Source: Humulus lupulus (taxonomy: Eukaryota > Streptophyta > Magnoliopsida > Rosales > Cannabaceae). From it: a stretch of DNA of 64,000 bases. The notes under the pieces are model-generated. The model was not told the DNA's origin. It saw nothing but the letters and a program-made list of their open reading frames with translations, and ran no database searches. Every line of letters begins with the position of its first letter. Position 1 is the first letter of the stretch. Positions 1-12,900 of the stretch are shown here, one piece after another. The stretch spans positions 110,922,903-110,986,902 of the forward strand of contig NC_084802.1 in NCBI RefSeq assembly GCF_963169125.1, given 5' to 3'. A program made the translations under genes and the position numbers.

Positions 1-917
1 AGAATAATAAAATTAAGAAGGATAAAAACAAGAAACTTAATGAAAGAAAAGTTTACCCAAAAGTTCTTATTTATTTAAGATGCCATGTTCCCTTTAAAGT
101 CTAAACATTAGGTCTAGTCGAACAAATGGGAAATGAAAATTATAGTCAGCAACTTGACTAATCCATTCCCCAGAAGAATAATGTAGGTTTAGCTTCTCTC
201 TCTACCTTGAGAATTAATGGTCATAACTACTCTATTATCAGCCAATAAAAACGAGTGGCCACACCCACATGGAGACATTTAATCAAGGATAATCATAATT
301 ATTTATCAACAAATCCCTTTTTATCCGAATCATTTTTTTAATATATACATATATTTTTTTATGCAAGCTTGAAAATGAAGAATGATTAATCAATTTTTTG
401 TATACCTTTCATATTAATTATGACTCCGTGGGTCATAATTGTGTTCATTACAGATGAATACAAATAAATTTTAAATGATTGGAGGGCAGCAAAAATTTAG
501 CTTTCAAGTTTAGAAGAAATGCAATCAACAAAACAAATATGAAACCCGACAATAGTCCCACAGATTTAGGTATACTTGAAGAGAAAACAGTACTTTGAAC
601 TCAATCAAGAAAACATAGAAGAACGGTGAAGTTAGAGAAGATTAAGTGATATCACTGCCGTATTTACATATATTCGTCTTCTCTATGAATACAATCTAAA
701 TGATATTGACACCTAAAAATATCACTGCACAGATTTCACTCTCCCACAAAAAACATTAGGATCCCTCTTGTGCTATTATAAACCAAACCAACAAACAAAT
801 TTCCCCTTATTAGAAATGTTTCACAAATTCAAGACGTAAAAAAAAAAAAAAAATCAATCACGTGACGTTAGCTATTAAGGTGAGCAGTCATTTGGTGTAA
901 GCTTTGCAGTTTGGCTG
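1..917. other. AT-rich flank downstream of the QWRF gene
   Basis: No coding region is visible. The part just below 918 must contain the 3' UTR of the minus-strand QWRF gene, but no clear AATAAA signal stands out on that strand. A plus-strand A-run lies near 839-853 and is followed by CACGTGACGT (859-868), a G-box plus an ACGT core. The rest looks like ordinary AT-rich intergenic DNA. Confidence 0.5.
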
Positions 918-974
918 TCAGGTTTGCATACGTTTTAGTTGTAAAATATGTGTTCTGAGGCTACAATCCTTCAC
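918..974 (-). CDS. QWRF gene terminal coding exon 6 (18 codons plus stop)
   Basis: Encodes [18 protein letters not shown] and then TGA. It corresponds to the CS(M/L)(K/R)THI(I/L)QL end of the family. The acceptor is TTTTTTTGAGCAG. The exon is too short to be found as an ORF and is identified by homology and splice phase only. Confidence 0.82.
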   Translation of the reverse strand: MKDCSLRTHILQLKRMQT

Positions 975-3900
975 CTGCTCAAAAAAACCACTTTGCAAAG
1001 TAAGATGTAAAATGATATTAGAAAGATTTAGAATGCGCCGAAAGTGTTGGGTACACGGAATACTAATCTTGATGAAAAGCCCATTCTAGCTGGATTGCCA
1101 AATGGCAGTAAATATATTTCTTGATGTCACTTCACAACAACTTTGTAAAAAAATTCAAAAGGAAGCTATTTTGCAAAATGGCATTAAAAAAAAAAATAAA
1201 GGCTTTGCAAACACTTTCACTAACTTTATACAACCCTTTGCACTTGCAATTTTCTAATTTAAAATAAATCATTTTTTAATTTTAAAATTATGATATTGGG
1301 ACTTATAATTTAAAATATAAACCAAATATCTTATTAAGAAATAAAAAAAGAAAAATCTAGTATCACATATTTAATTTTTTTTTAATATTATAAATTTTAC
1401 AAGTATAAAAATTTATTATTGTAATTTTACAAATCATTTTACTAATGATAGATTTTGACTCTAATAAGATATTTTTCTTAATTTTAAATTATTTATTGAG
1501 TTAAAAAAAATTAATTAAAAATTGTGCTTAGCTTTTTTTTATGCTCAAAATAATATTTTTATTTATTTGTGTGCCAAGAATGTTCTATTTTTTTTAAAAT
1601 AATAAACACTAATAGAGGTAGAATTTATTTTTTAATTTACTAGTAGAGGTCATTTTGTACATGTGAAATTTTAAAAAAAAATTAAGGATTTATTTATTTT
1701 TAAAAATGGTGGCAATCGATGAAAGAAAGGTACAATAAAAAGAAAAATATATATATAATGTTATTTTGCTTTTGTAAAATTATTAGGTAACAGTGCCTGT
1801 ATGTGAAAAATTTATTATTGGTTTGATAATTGTTTGTATGCAATATACGTTTACTTCGTTTTATTTATAAAATTTATTAATATTTTATTAAATTTATATC
1901 ATTATTATATAAATTTTAAATAAATAAATAATATTATATATAAAAAAAAATGACATAAACATATTAATTAAAAAATTAAACAAAAATATTATTTATGATT
2001 TTTTTAAATACATATATAATATGATACTTTTTTTGAGCATAAGTGATAATTTTTTTCATAAAAATTAAAATTATGTATTATATATTATTATAATAATATT
2101 TTGTAATATATTAATATAAGTATAATATCTAGTTTTGTATTAAATATTATTATTAATATTTGAATTCATATTAATATAATTAGTAAAAAATAAGATTAAT
2201 AATATTTTATAATATTTAAATTTATATTAATATATAATTATTAAATATTTTACATTATATATTATTATAATAATGATATTTTATAATATTTATATTTAAA
2301 TTTATATTAATATTAATATAATTATTATATATAGTCTTATATTATAATAATATTTTATAATATTTAAATTTATATTAATATAGTTAATAAATATATTTTT
2401 TTAGTAGTTTTAAAAATATATTTCATTAAATATTTAGAATATTCGGTTAAAGTTAATAAAAAACAAAACAATTTTCAAGAGATATATTATAAATTGGGTA
2501 ATTAGAGGAAATGATTAAGAGAATTTTCTAACATACTATCCAAAGAAGTGGATGGTGTTCCGTAATTTGAACTGCTCCCAAAGTTTACGGCTATACACCA
2601 GATTATATAATGCATTTGAATATATGGTATCACTTGCCTGCAAAGCTGCAATTGTTGATAATAAATTTTTGCACTGACCAAGCAGAGCACGCTCCTTTGC
2701 CGTTAAACTTGAAATTTCGCCCACCAACGAATTCACTTGGCCAACCTATTATCAACCAGACAATAAAATAAAATAAATAAACACGAAAATATGATAAATA
2801 GAACTTTCAACAGCATGATAGATAATTTTTATGTTTGTTTAAACTTTCAAATTGCATTTAAAAAAACTCCCAGCATAACTCTACAATATTTGTTTACTAA
2901 AAAAATTACTATGTAGGTTGGCCTAAGAGAGACTCGAATCTCAACTTTGTGGAAGCAAACCACATACTTGAGCTACCTCTTGATTAACAAACTTGCTTAT
3001 AAACAAAAAAATGATCAAATGAAACTAAATTAGGATAAACCAGCACTGTCTACCAACAACAGCTTTGGGCAGAACTAAGTGATATCTTTCAGAAAATTTG
3101 CATCAATTTTGAAAGAAAAGTCCTAAGATATAATTAATTAAAATAACAAAAGAGAAAGGTCGAAGTCTCTATGCACTTCAAATGAAACAATCCCATCATA
3201 TTTTCTCCCAGAATTGAAGAATTTGTGGGTATTTCAAATCGCTAAGCTGTCAAAGAAAAGAAAATACCTATAGCATTCTAGTGGCAACACCAAAGAAAAA
3301 AGACTGTTGCGTTGATTACATGCGTATGAACATGTACAGATATTTCATTTGTACTAACTACTAGTAAGAAGATACAAACATGTGATGATGATGTTAGGAA
3401 GCAAGGGGAACCAAGAAAGAAGAAATCACCTTTGAGGTTAATAAGCATATTGATGATGCCATGGCCTGCATCACATCGACTGCTGAACAAACAGCATCCT
3501 TCACATTTTGAACATCTGCCTGCACAGCAAGCGATAACGACAGCCATTAAGCCCAACTATGCCAACTTTTGGGAGAATGAAATCTCACTTATAATAGGAC
3601 GCCGAAGAGAAACAATGCAAGAAAAAGGCTGTCACATACCCTTGCCCCTGCAACAACTGGGAGTCGGAGAGTGCTAGCCTTCAAAGCTTCAAAGGCCCCT
3701 GACAAAGAACCAGTGTAGTCCCGATCCAGAAGGGACCACTCTTCCAAATATACCATCTGTAATAATCATCAATCAAGCGATAAACAATTAAGAATCTTCG
3801 TCTTAATGAAGAGATGGGCAGAAGTTGGGTGAAACCCATTCAAAGTGCAAAAAATAATAATAATAATAATTAACAAAAAAAAACACTCAAGCTATCATCC

Positions 3901-6900
3901 ATTAAAAATTGCAGCACGCAATAAGCAAACTTTCAGGTTTTATCAAATATCAAAAAAAAAAAAAAAGATAGATCCTTCCTAAAAGGAACCACAGATTCAG
4001 CCGTTATTCTCACTTGAAAAGTCTCAAAAATCATGACACAAAAGGTTAGAAACGCATCGACTATAAAGTCAAACAAATCATAACATGATTCATAAGACAT
4101 AAGCAGAGCCTGGCAATAAGAAATCTTACTTGCCCCTTTAGGATGGAAATAAGCTTCAGAGTTTGCCTCAACAATTGTAATTCGATTCTTTTGGTTCTAA
4201 CAGATTCACGGAGTTGTGCTGTGGTGACCCATGCGTTATAAATGCTTCTCTGACACAAAAGAAATATTAAGGTAATAAATTTCCACTAAATAAAAAATAC
4301 ATAAAAACAAAGAAAGCCAATGCTACTTGATGATTTTCTTTAGCTTCAGATAAGCAAAATATACTTCTCTAACTTCAGATAGGCAGAACATATATATATA
4401 TATATATATATATAAGAATACAAAAAAATTCTCCATGTCAATGCTGTCACTAGTTTTATTAGTAAATTTCAAGTAGATATGTAAGATTAACCCCTTAGGC
4501 TTCCTTAGGCCTTAGGAGTCGGCTTATCAAGCTAAAAAAGGTATACATGTGTATAACTACTGGCTCAGTCAGAAACAATTGAAGAAAAAAGCCCAGTTTC
4601 CACAATGTAATCAGTACCAAGACGAAGACTTTGCAATAATCCTTTTTCAAGTAATTAACCTACCAACTGTCTTGGTGTGAGACCCTCACTAAGGTCCGCC
4701 GGGCGGACCTCGGCATCACTCAAGGTTGCATGTCAGCTGGTGGCAGCAGCTAGGTGATGCGCATCTGTTGGGGAACAGGTGCATCAGTTGGTCACCTCTG
4801 TTGGGAACAGGTGTAATGCTTCCGACCAGATCTGTTGGGAACAGGCGCATTGGTTGGTCACATCTGCTGGAAGCAGATGCAACGGTTCGGTCACATCTGT
4901 TGGTGAGCGGATGCAGTGGTTCGAACACATCTGTTGGGGAGCAGATGCAATGCTTCGGGCTGAAGGCATGGCCATGTGACTGATAGGCCACCCTTGACCT
5001 ATGTGTACGCTAGGAGAGGCAAAAGGAATGACAGGTCAGCAGGTAGTTAGAGGGGTTGGGGTACCGTGTATGGGGGAACATGATAGAATAGTTGAGCCTT
5101 AGTATAAAGGGAGAGGAATATGTGTATTGTGGTGTCTGGAGAGTAGTAAGACTATCTTGTATTGGAGAGAATCCCAGCTCTCGAATTCTGGGTATTTCAA
5201 TGAAAAGGCAGTAGAGGAATTCAACATTCTGAATTCCAGTTTAATTCTGAAACTAATCACTACTATTAACATACCAAGTGGTATCAGAGCATCAGATCCA
5301 TAATGGGGCCTAAACCGAATTTGCAAATTGAGATGGTGGAGGAGAAGATCGAAGAGGTGCAGTCCGAACTGAGGCAGGAAGTTTCAGCAATCCGAACCCA
5401 GATCGAACACTTTCCGCAGGAGCTAGAAGCATTGCGTGCAGACACACAACGGATCCCAGAGTTGGAAAAGAAGGTGGAATACTTAATTACCCATATTACG
5501 CAATTGCTCCAGTCGTCTCATCGAACGGGTATGGCGGGTACCAGTGCGACGGAAGATCGACAGAAGCAGGCGGTCGACGGCGACAGCTCCTCCTCTCATC
5601 GCCCAACGGGGACTCCCTCGGCGATGCACCCACCCCCAGCGACGTCGACGGGGCCTCCTTATGCACCACCCGAATCACAGATGCCTCGCGATTTCAGACC
5701 ACCGCGAATAGAGTTGCCCTTGTTCGCTGGTGAGAACCCAGACGGCTGGGTTTTCCGTGTGGAGCGATTCTTTCTCTTGAATCGATTGACCGAGGCGGAG
5801 ATGTTGGAAGCAGCCATCATCGGATTGGACGGGGACGCACTTACATGGTTCCAGTGGGAGAACTCCAGGCGTCAGATCACGTCTTGGGCTTTGTTGAAGC
5901 ACCTGCTCATGGTGCGGTTTCGCTCCGTACCTGTGGGGACGTCGACGGAGGAATGGCTTTCGGTTAAACAAGATACCACGGTCAGGGCATATCGGCTTCA
6001 ATGGGAGGCGTTGGCATCCAGAGTAGTCGGAGTACCAGAGCATGTGTTAGAGGGCAGTTTCATCAAAGGACTGAAGGAGGAGATCAGAGGCCCATTACAC
6101 GTTTTACAGCCTTCGGGCCTAGCCCAAATAATGGAGACAGCCCAAAGGATTGAAGAGGGCCATTTTCTGTCTGGGTTGGGCCTCCACCACCGAACTGGAC
6201 CACCTAGGGCACAAACAGGCCCAATCTCAGTGCCCAGATTTTCATCTCAGCAGCCTAGCACGAGATCGTCCCCGCCGTTCCTCCCGAGTAACCCGCACCA
6301 GTTGCCGGCCAACACAGGGCCACCGTCGACGACACAGACGACTCCCCCACCTCTGCGACGAATGACGGAGCTGGAGTATCAGGACAAGAAACGTCGCGGG
6401 GTCTGTTTTCGCTGCGATAAGAAGTTCCATAGGGGGCACGTCTGTGAACAAAAATCATTGCACGTGATGTTGATTGCAGATGATATTGAAGGGTCGGAGA
6501 GCCAAGAGTCGGCACCATCCAGCCCAGAATCAGGTGAGGAAACACTGCAGGAGGAGCAACTCGCGGTGCTCTCCCTTAACTCATTAGTGGGAATATCTTC
6601 AGCTCATACAATGAAGATACTGGGTTCCATAGCCGAACACCCAGTTACTGTGCTCATCGACAGTGGAGCAACACACAATTTTGTGTCTAAGGACCTGGTT
6701 CGAGCAGTTAAATTACCAGTCACGGAGACAACAGCCTATGGGGTATTGCTGGGTACAGGAGGCCGAGTGAGAACAGAAGGACTTTGCAAGAACGTGGAGC
6801 TAGACTTGGGGTCACTAAGGGTGGTTACGGATTTTTTGCCCTTAGAACTGGGCGGGGCTGATGCAATTTTGGGCATACAGTGGCTGAGTACATTGGGGAA

Positions 6901-9900
6901 TATGCAGGTGAATTGGCGCACAATGGTCATGAAATTCGAAATAGGAGGCGCTTGGGTTACATTGCAAGGGGACCCAAGTTTATGCAAGTCACAGATCTCT
7001 TTGAAGGCTTTGATTCACTCAGTTCAACATGAGGGACAAGGTTACTGGATTCAGTGTGGTGCGCTTACAGCGAATACCGAGGGTATTGTGACGGAAAATG
7101 AGGCTGAAATGCAAGAATTGCTGCAGAAACATGAAGCTGTTTTCGACATGCCGAAAGGGCTGCCACCACACCGTTCCCACGAGCATCACATCACCATGAG
7201 GGAGGGGTCGGGTCCCATTTCAGTTCGACCATATCGCTACGCGCAGATACAAAAAGATGAGATAGAGAAGTTGTTGACTGAGATGCTACAGGCGGGGATA
7301 GTTCAACCAAGCACAAGCCCTTTTTCGAGCCCCGTACTGCTAGTAAAAAAGAAGGATGGGAGTTGGAGATTTTGTGTAGATTACAGAGCTTTAAACCGCG
7401 AGACAGTTGCTGATAAATTCCCCATTCCAGTCATTGATGAGCTTTTGGATGAACTCCATGGAGCAAGGGTATTTTCTAAGTTGGACCTCAAATCTGGTTA
7501 TCACCAAATACGTGTGGCAGCAAAAGACGTCGAGAAAACGGCTTTCCGTACCCATGAAGGACACTATGAATTTTTGGTTATGCCATTCGGCCTAACCAAT
7601 GCTCCAGCCACTTTTCAAGCCTTGATGAACGATGTTTTTCGTGAGTTTTTGAGAAAATTTGTCCTAGTTTTCTTTGATGATATACTTGTGTACAGCGCAT
7701 CTTTGGAGCTTCATTTGCAGCACTTAGACTTGGTTTTATCTCGCCTCAGCCAGCATCAGCTTTACGCGAATAAAAAGAAGTGTTTATTTGGGCAGTCACA
7801 ACTTGAATACTTGGGTCACATTGTTTCAGCAGAAGGAGTTTCAGCAGACCCACTAAAACTGGCAGCAATGGAGCAATGGCCAGTACCCAAAAGTCTAAAG
7901 GAGTTAAGAGGATTCTTGGGACTCACAGGATACTATAGAAAGTTTGTAAGAGGCTATGGGCATTTGGCAAGACCGTTAACGGACCAACTAAAGAAGGATT
8001 CGTTTGGCTGGAATGAAGAGGCTCAAGAAGCATTTTTAGCACTTAAGAAATCAATGTGCGCAGTACCTGTTTTGGCCTTACCGAATTTTGCAGCACCATT
8101 TGTAGTAGAGACGGACGCTTCGGGAACGGGTCTTGGGGCGGTGTTGATGCAGGAACAACGGCCAGTGGCTTATTTCAGCAAGGCACTATCGCCTAGAGCT
8201 CGCTGCAAATCGGTGTATGAACGAGAGCTTATGGCCATGGTTTTAGCTATACAAAAGTGGCGTCCTTATCTATTGGGCCGCCAGTTTATTGTTCGAACGG
8301 ACCAGCGGAGTTTAAGATATTTACTTGAGCAACGAATGGTGGCAACGGAGCATCAAAAGTGGCTCACAAAATTGCTGGGGTACGATTTTCAAGTTCAATA
8401 CAGACCGGGCCTTCAAAATAAGGCAGCGGATGCTCTCTCGAGGGTACCACAGATTGGGGACTGTAATGCCTTGTCCATTCCCAATATGATTTCCATTTCC
8501 GATTTAAAAAATCATGTAGCTACAGACCCGCATCTCTCCAAAGTTATCCAGCAACTTCAGCAAGGAAATGGGGGGCTGGGATACTCTTATTCGAAGGGCT
8601 GTTTGAAGTTCAAAGGGCGGCTGGTTGTCCCATCTTCGTCACCATTTATACCATTCATTTTACAAGAATATCACTGTAGCAATATGGGGGGTCACGCGGG
8701 GGCATTCCGCACATTTCAGCGGGTAGCCGCTGATTTTTATTGGCAGGGAATGAGGCGTGATATACAAAAGTTCGTTGCTGAATGCCATACATGTCAGCAA
8801 AGCAAGTATTTAGCGCAATCTCCAGCTGGATTGTTACAGCCACTTCCGATTCCGGACCAAGTTTGGGACGATATATCGATGGATTTCATAGAAGGCTTAC
8901 CGTACTCCAATGGGTTTGATTCTATCCTAGTGGTGGTGGATCGTTTGTCTAAATATGGCCACTTTGTTCCACTTCGGCATCCTTATACAGCCGCTTCAGT
9001 CGCTGCCATATTTGTTAAAGAGATCGTTAAATTACATGGTATTCCAAAGTCAATTGTTTCCGACAGGGACAAAGTCTTTCTCAGCCTTTTCTGGAAGGAG
9101 CTCTTTAAATTGCAAGGGACAACACTGAAATACAGTTCAGCTTATCATCCACAGACGGATGGCCAAACCGAGGTACTTAATAGATGTTTGGAGACATACT
9201 TAAGATGTTTTGTGAGCTCTCGGCCATCACAATGGGTCAAATGGTTGGCTTGGGCGGAATATTGGTACAATACATCATACCATTCAGCAGCAGGAATGAC
9301 ACCTTTTAAGGCTCTATACCACCGAGACCCTCCACCAGTAATACGGATTGAAGGCAACCAGACTATTGTCTCCGCTGTGGAGAAGAACTTACAGGACCGT
9401 GATGACATTTTAGAGCTGTTAAAGATGAATTTACAGCGTGCCCAACAGAAGATGAAATTTCAAGCTGATAAAAAGAGGAGGGATGTTCACTTTGCAGTGG
9501 GAGACAACGTCTATGTGAAGCTTAAACCATATAGACAGCAGACTTTGGCAAAAAGAAAGAATCAGAAGCTGGGACCACTCTTTTTTGGACCATTTCCGAT
9601 ACTGGCCAGAGTGGGTTCGACAGCCTATAAATTGTTACTGCCATCTCAAGCGAAGATTCACCCAGTTTTCCATGTTTCCATGCTGAGACCGGCTTTAGGT
9701 CCGCACCAAACAGCCATTCCTTTACCCTCCAATTTGACTGAAGAGCTGGAGTGGCTTCTTGAACCTGAAGCGATGCTAGATTTGCGGCCGGGAACTCAGT
9801 TTCAGCAGCCACAAGTGTTGATAAAGTGGCTACATCTACCAGAGTTTGAGGCCACTTGGGAGGATTTGGGAACCATTCAGCAGCAATTTCCAGATTTCCA

Positions 9901-12900
9901 CCTTGAGGACAAGGTGCGTCTTTGGGCCGGGGGTAATGATAGGCCACCCTTGACCTATGTGTACGCTAGGAGAGGCAAAAGGAATGACAGGTCAGCAGGT
10001 AGTTAGAGGGGTTGGGGTACCGTGTATGGGGGAACATGATAGAATAGTTGAGCCTTAGTATAAAGGGAGAGGAATATGTGTATTGTGGTGTCTGGAGAGT
10101 AGTAAGACTATCTTGTATTGGAGAGAATCCCAGCTCTCGAATTCTGGGTATTTCAATGAAAAGGCAGTAGAGGAATTCAACATTCTGAATTCCAGTTTAA
10201 TTCTGAAACTAATCACTACTATTAACATACCAGTGACACAGGCGTGTTACTTAGGATCAGCATGGGATGCTGATGTGTTAATGCCTAGGCGGTTGGGGAT
10301 GTCAACCGTACCCTTGTGTTGGGTATCAGCATGTGTGCGCTTGAGTCATTAGCATGTGATGTCCAGCGCCGAAACATGTTGTATCCTTGATATTGTGTTT
10401 AATAACAAGGTTGGGAAGGGTTCCTGTATATTGTGTGCATTGTGTTTATTCACTTGATAACGAGAGTGTGTTGTTGAGTGAACGCTGGGCAAACCTCAAA
10501 CGTGAGTGAGTGTGTGAAACTAAGTGTTGGGTTGGCTGACTAGATTGTGGAATCTAGGCCATCGCGGGGAAAATTTGTGAGTGAGAAATTAACCCTGTGA
10601 CAACTGGTATCAGAGCTTAGGCTGCTCATATTGAAGCAATAGTCATGGTGACGAATGCTGAATTGTCGACTCGGGTCGAGAGACTTGAGGAGATGCTGGG
10701 GGCTCCTACTGATGATGAACCCGTGAGTTTGTTCGTTCTCTGTGAACAACATTCTGAACAACTTGAAGCGCTTGATAAGTTGGTTCGTGATGTGTTGAAG
10801 GATGCATCGGACCAAGTGACTGTTTGTGGAAGGGCCATGATCGACTTGGAAAAGGAATTTGGCGAGAAGATAAAAGAAGTGATGACTAGTGTTATGGACC
10901 TGTCAAATTCGGTGAAAGAGCGATTCATTGCTCTTGATGCGGATGTGACATTGTTGAAGAGGGCCATAGCGAATTCAGCCACGATGACTGAGTCCTCTGC
11001 GTCTCAGTCCTCCATGATCAAGGTGCCTGAACCGAAAGTTTTCAATGGCAGTCGGAACTCAATGGAGTTAGAGAACTTCCTTTGGGATGTCGAACAGTAC
11101 TTCAAGGCTGCAAGGATCTCGAATTCGGAAAAGGTTACGATTACTAGCATGTATCTTCAGGGGGATGCCAAGTTATGGTGGCGAACCCGTATGGAGGAGG
11201 ATGCACGGGCTGGTAGGTCTAAGATCGAAACGTGGGATGTTCTGAAGAAGGAATTAACGGACCAATTCCTTCCATGCAACACGGCATGGGTTGCTCGGGA
11301 GTCGCTGAAAAAGTTGAGACACACCGGTACGGTTCGAGACTATGTGAAAGAGTTCAGTTCTTTGTTACTGGACATAAGGAACATGTCCGAGGAGGACAAG
11401 ATGTTCAATTTCCTGTCAGGACTACAGTCTTGGGTGCAAGCTGAGTTGAGGAGACAGGCGGTAGTTGATCTACCATCGGCAATAGTGGCTGCCGAGAAAC
11501 TTGTTGATTACAAGTACAGTAATAATCCGAATTCACAAGGAGATGCTTCAAAGAAGTCGAATGGAGGGAAAAAGAACAGCGGTAAACCATCTTCGTCCAA
11601 GGGTGGACAGAAAGACGATGGCAGAAAGAGGGTTCTGGAGGGAACAACCAAACCGGATCTTCCCAGGCAACCAGCAAGAGAGGTGTTGGGTGTTTTATCT
11701 GCAACGGTCCTCATATGGCAAGGGAGTGTCCTAAAAGGGAGAAGCTAAATAATATGATCACACAGGAAGCTCAGAATGGCAGTAATCAAGAAGCTCCTTC
11801 TAGGATGAACCCCATGCAACTTCTGAATGCAATCACTACGGGGAAAACAAGTCAGTTCAAAGGCTTGATGTACGTGAAGGTGTTCGTTAATGGAAAAGAA
11901 GTGAAAGCTATGGTGGACTCGGGGGCCACTAATAATTTTGTTTCCTCGAGAGAGGCAGAAAGACTTGGCCTGGATGTTGTTCAAAGTTCGACTAGATTGA
12001 AAGCAGTGAATTCAGAGGCGAAACCGATTCAAGGATCCGCTACAGTGATATTGAAGGTTGGGGCTTGGGAGTCTCAATGCAACCTCATGGTGGTTCCGTT
12101 GGATGATTTCGAGATGATTCTTGGAATAGAATTTTTGGGTGCAGCAAGGGCAATGGTTGCACCACACCTTAAGGGTGTAATGATTTGTGACGAGGAGTGT
12201 CCTTGTTTTGTTGAAGCAATCTCCTCAGTCCAAGATCGAGGGAAAGACATTGTGTTGGAAACAGCTACGCAGTTCGGGAACTCCATAAGAAAGAAGGGGA
12301 ATCAAGCTTATGTGGCCGCCCTGATAGAAGTGAAGCCAGACCAGTGGGTCGAGGTACCCGATGAGATTGCGGCGTTGCTGAGGGAATTTGCTGACACGAT
12401 GTCTGACGAGTTGCCTAAAGAACTTCCTCCGAGGAGGGCGATTGATCACAAAATTGAATTGGAACCAAGGGCGGTTCCACCGGCCAAAGCACCGTACAAG
12501 ATGGGACCTTCAGAGTTGGAAGAACTCAGGAGACAGTTGAAGGAGATGGTTGATAGTGGGTTTATACAGCCATCAAAGGCTCCTTATGGTGCGCCAGTAT
12601 TGTTTCAGAAGAAAGCAGACGGGTCGTTGAGGATGTGCGTTGATTACCGGGCATTGAACAAAGTCACGGTAAAGAACAAATACCCAGTTCCAAACGCTGC
12701 GGATTTGTTTGATAGGTTGACGAAAGCATCATACTTCACCAAACTAGATCTTCACCAAACTAGATCTCCGGTCAGGGTACTGGCAGGTTCGAATTGCGGT
12801 GGGGGATGAATCAAAGACTACTTGTGTTACAAGGTATGGTTCATTTGAATTTTTAGTGATGTCTTTCGGATTAACTAACGCTCCTGCAACATTCTGTAAT

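Larger units (their letters stand above)
4981..10232 (+). mobile_element. Reina-like Ty3/gypsy chromovirus, intact and young
   Basis: 5252 bp, flanked by the 5-bp duplication GTGAC (4976-4980 and 10233-10237). Both 296-bp LTRs read as identical over their full length. A primer-binding site, one unbroken gag-pol ORF and a chromodomain-like C-terminus are all present, so it has every part an autonomous copy needs. Short LTRs and small size fit the Reina lineage. It is inserted in the 5' LTR of the Galadriel-like element and lies antisense to the QWRF gene. Confidence 0.93.
4676..10602 (+). repeat. 5' LTR of the Galadriel-like element, split by the inner element
   Basis: The LTR is 4676-4980 plus 10238-10602 (about 670 bp). 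The Reina-like element and its GTGAC duplication lie between the halves. Compared with the 3' LTR, the core-promoter stretch is altered: where the 3' copy has TTATAAATAGG, this copy reads GTATCAGCATG, so the TATA box is lost. Confidence 0.9.

Noticed and set aside
2502..2690. Alternative reading frame and readthrough tail after QWRF exon 5
   Set aside because: Family homology stops at the CAG|GCAAGT donor and resumes at 974, so the open frame beyond it is intron.
4762..4955. CRISPR-like spaced repeats
   Set aside because: Units are degenerate and contiguous, with no unique spacers, in a plant LTR.
4716..4991. Several 60-90 codon frames on both strands in the Galadriel-like LTR
   Set aside because: They arise from the tandem repeats having no stops in several frames; repeated in 15311-15602.
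9522..9947. 141-codon minus-strand frame opposite the Reina-like integrase
   Set aside because: Shadow of a strongly coding plus-strand region; no domain resemblance.
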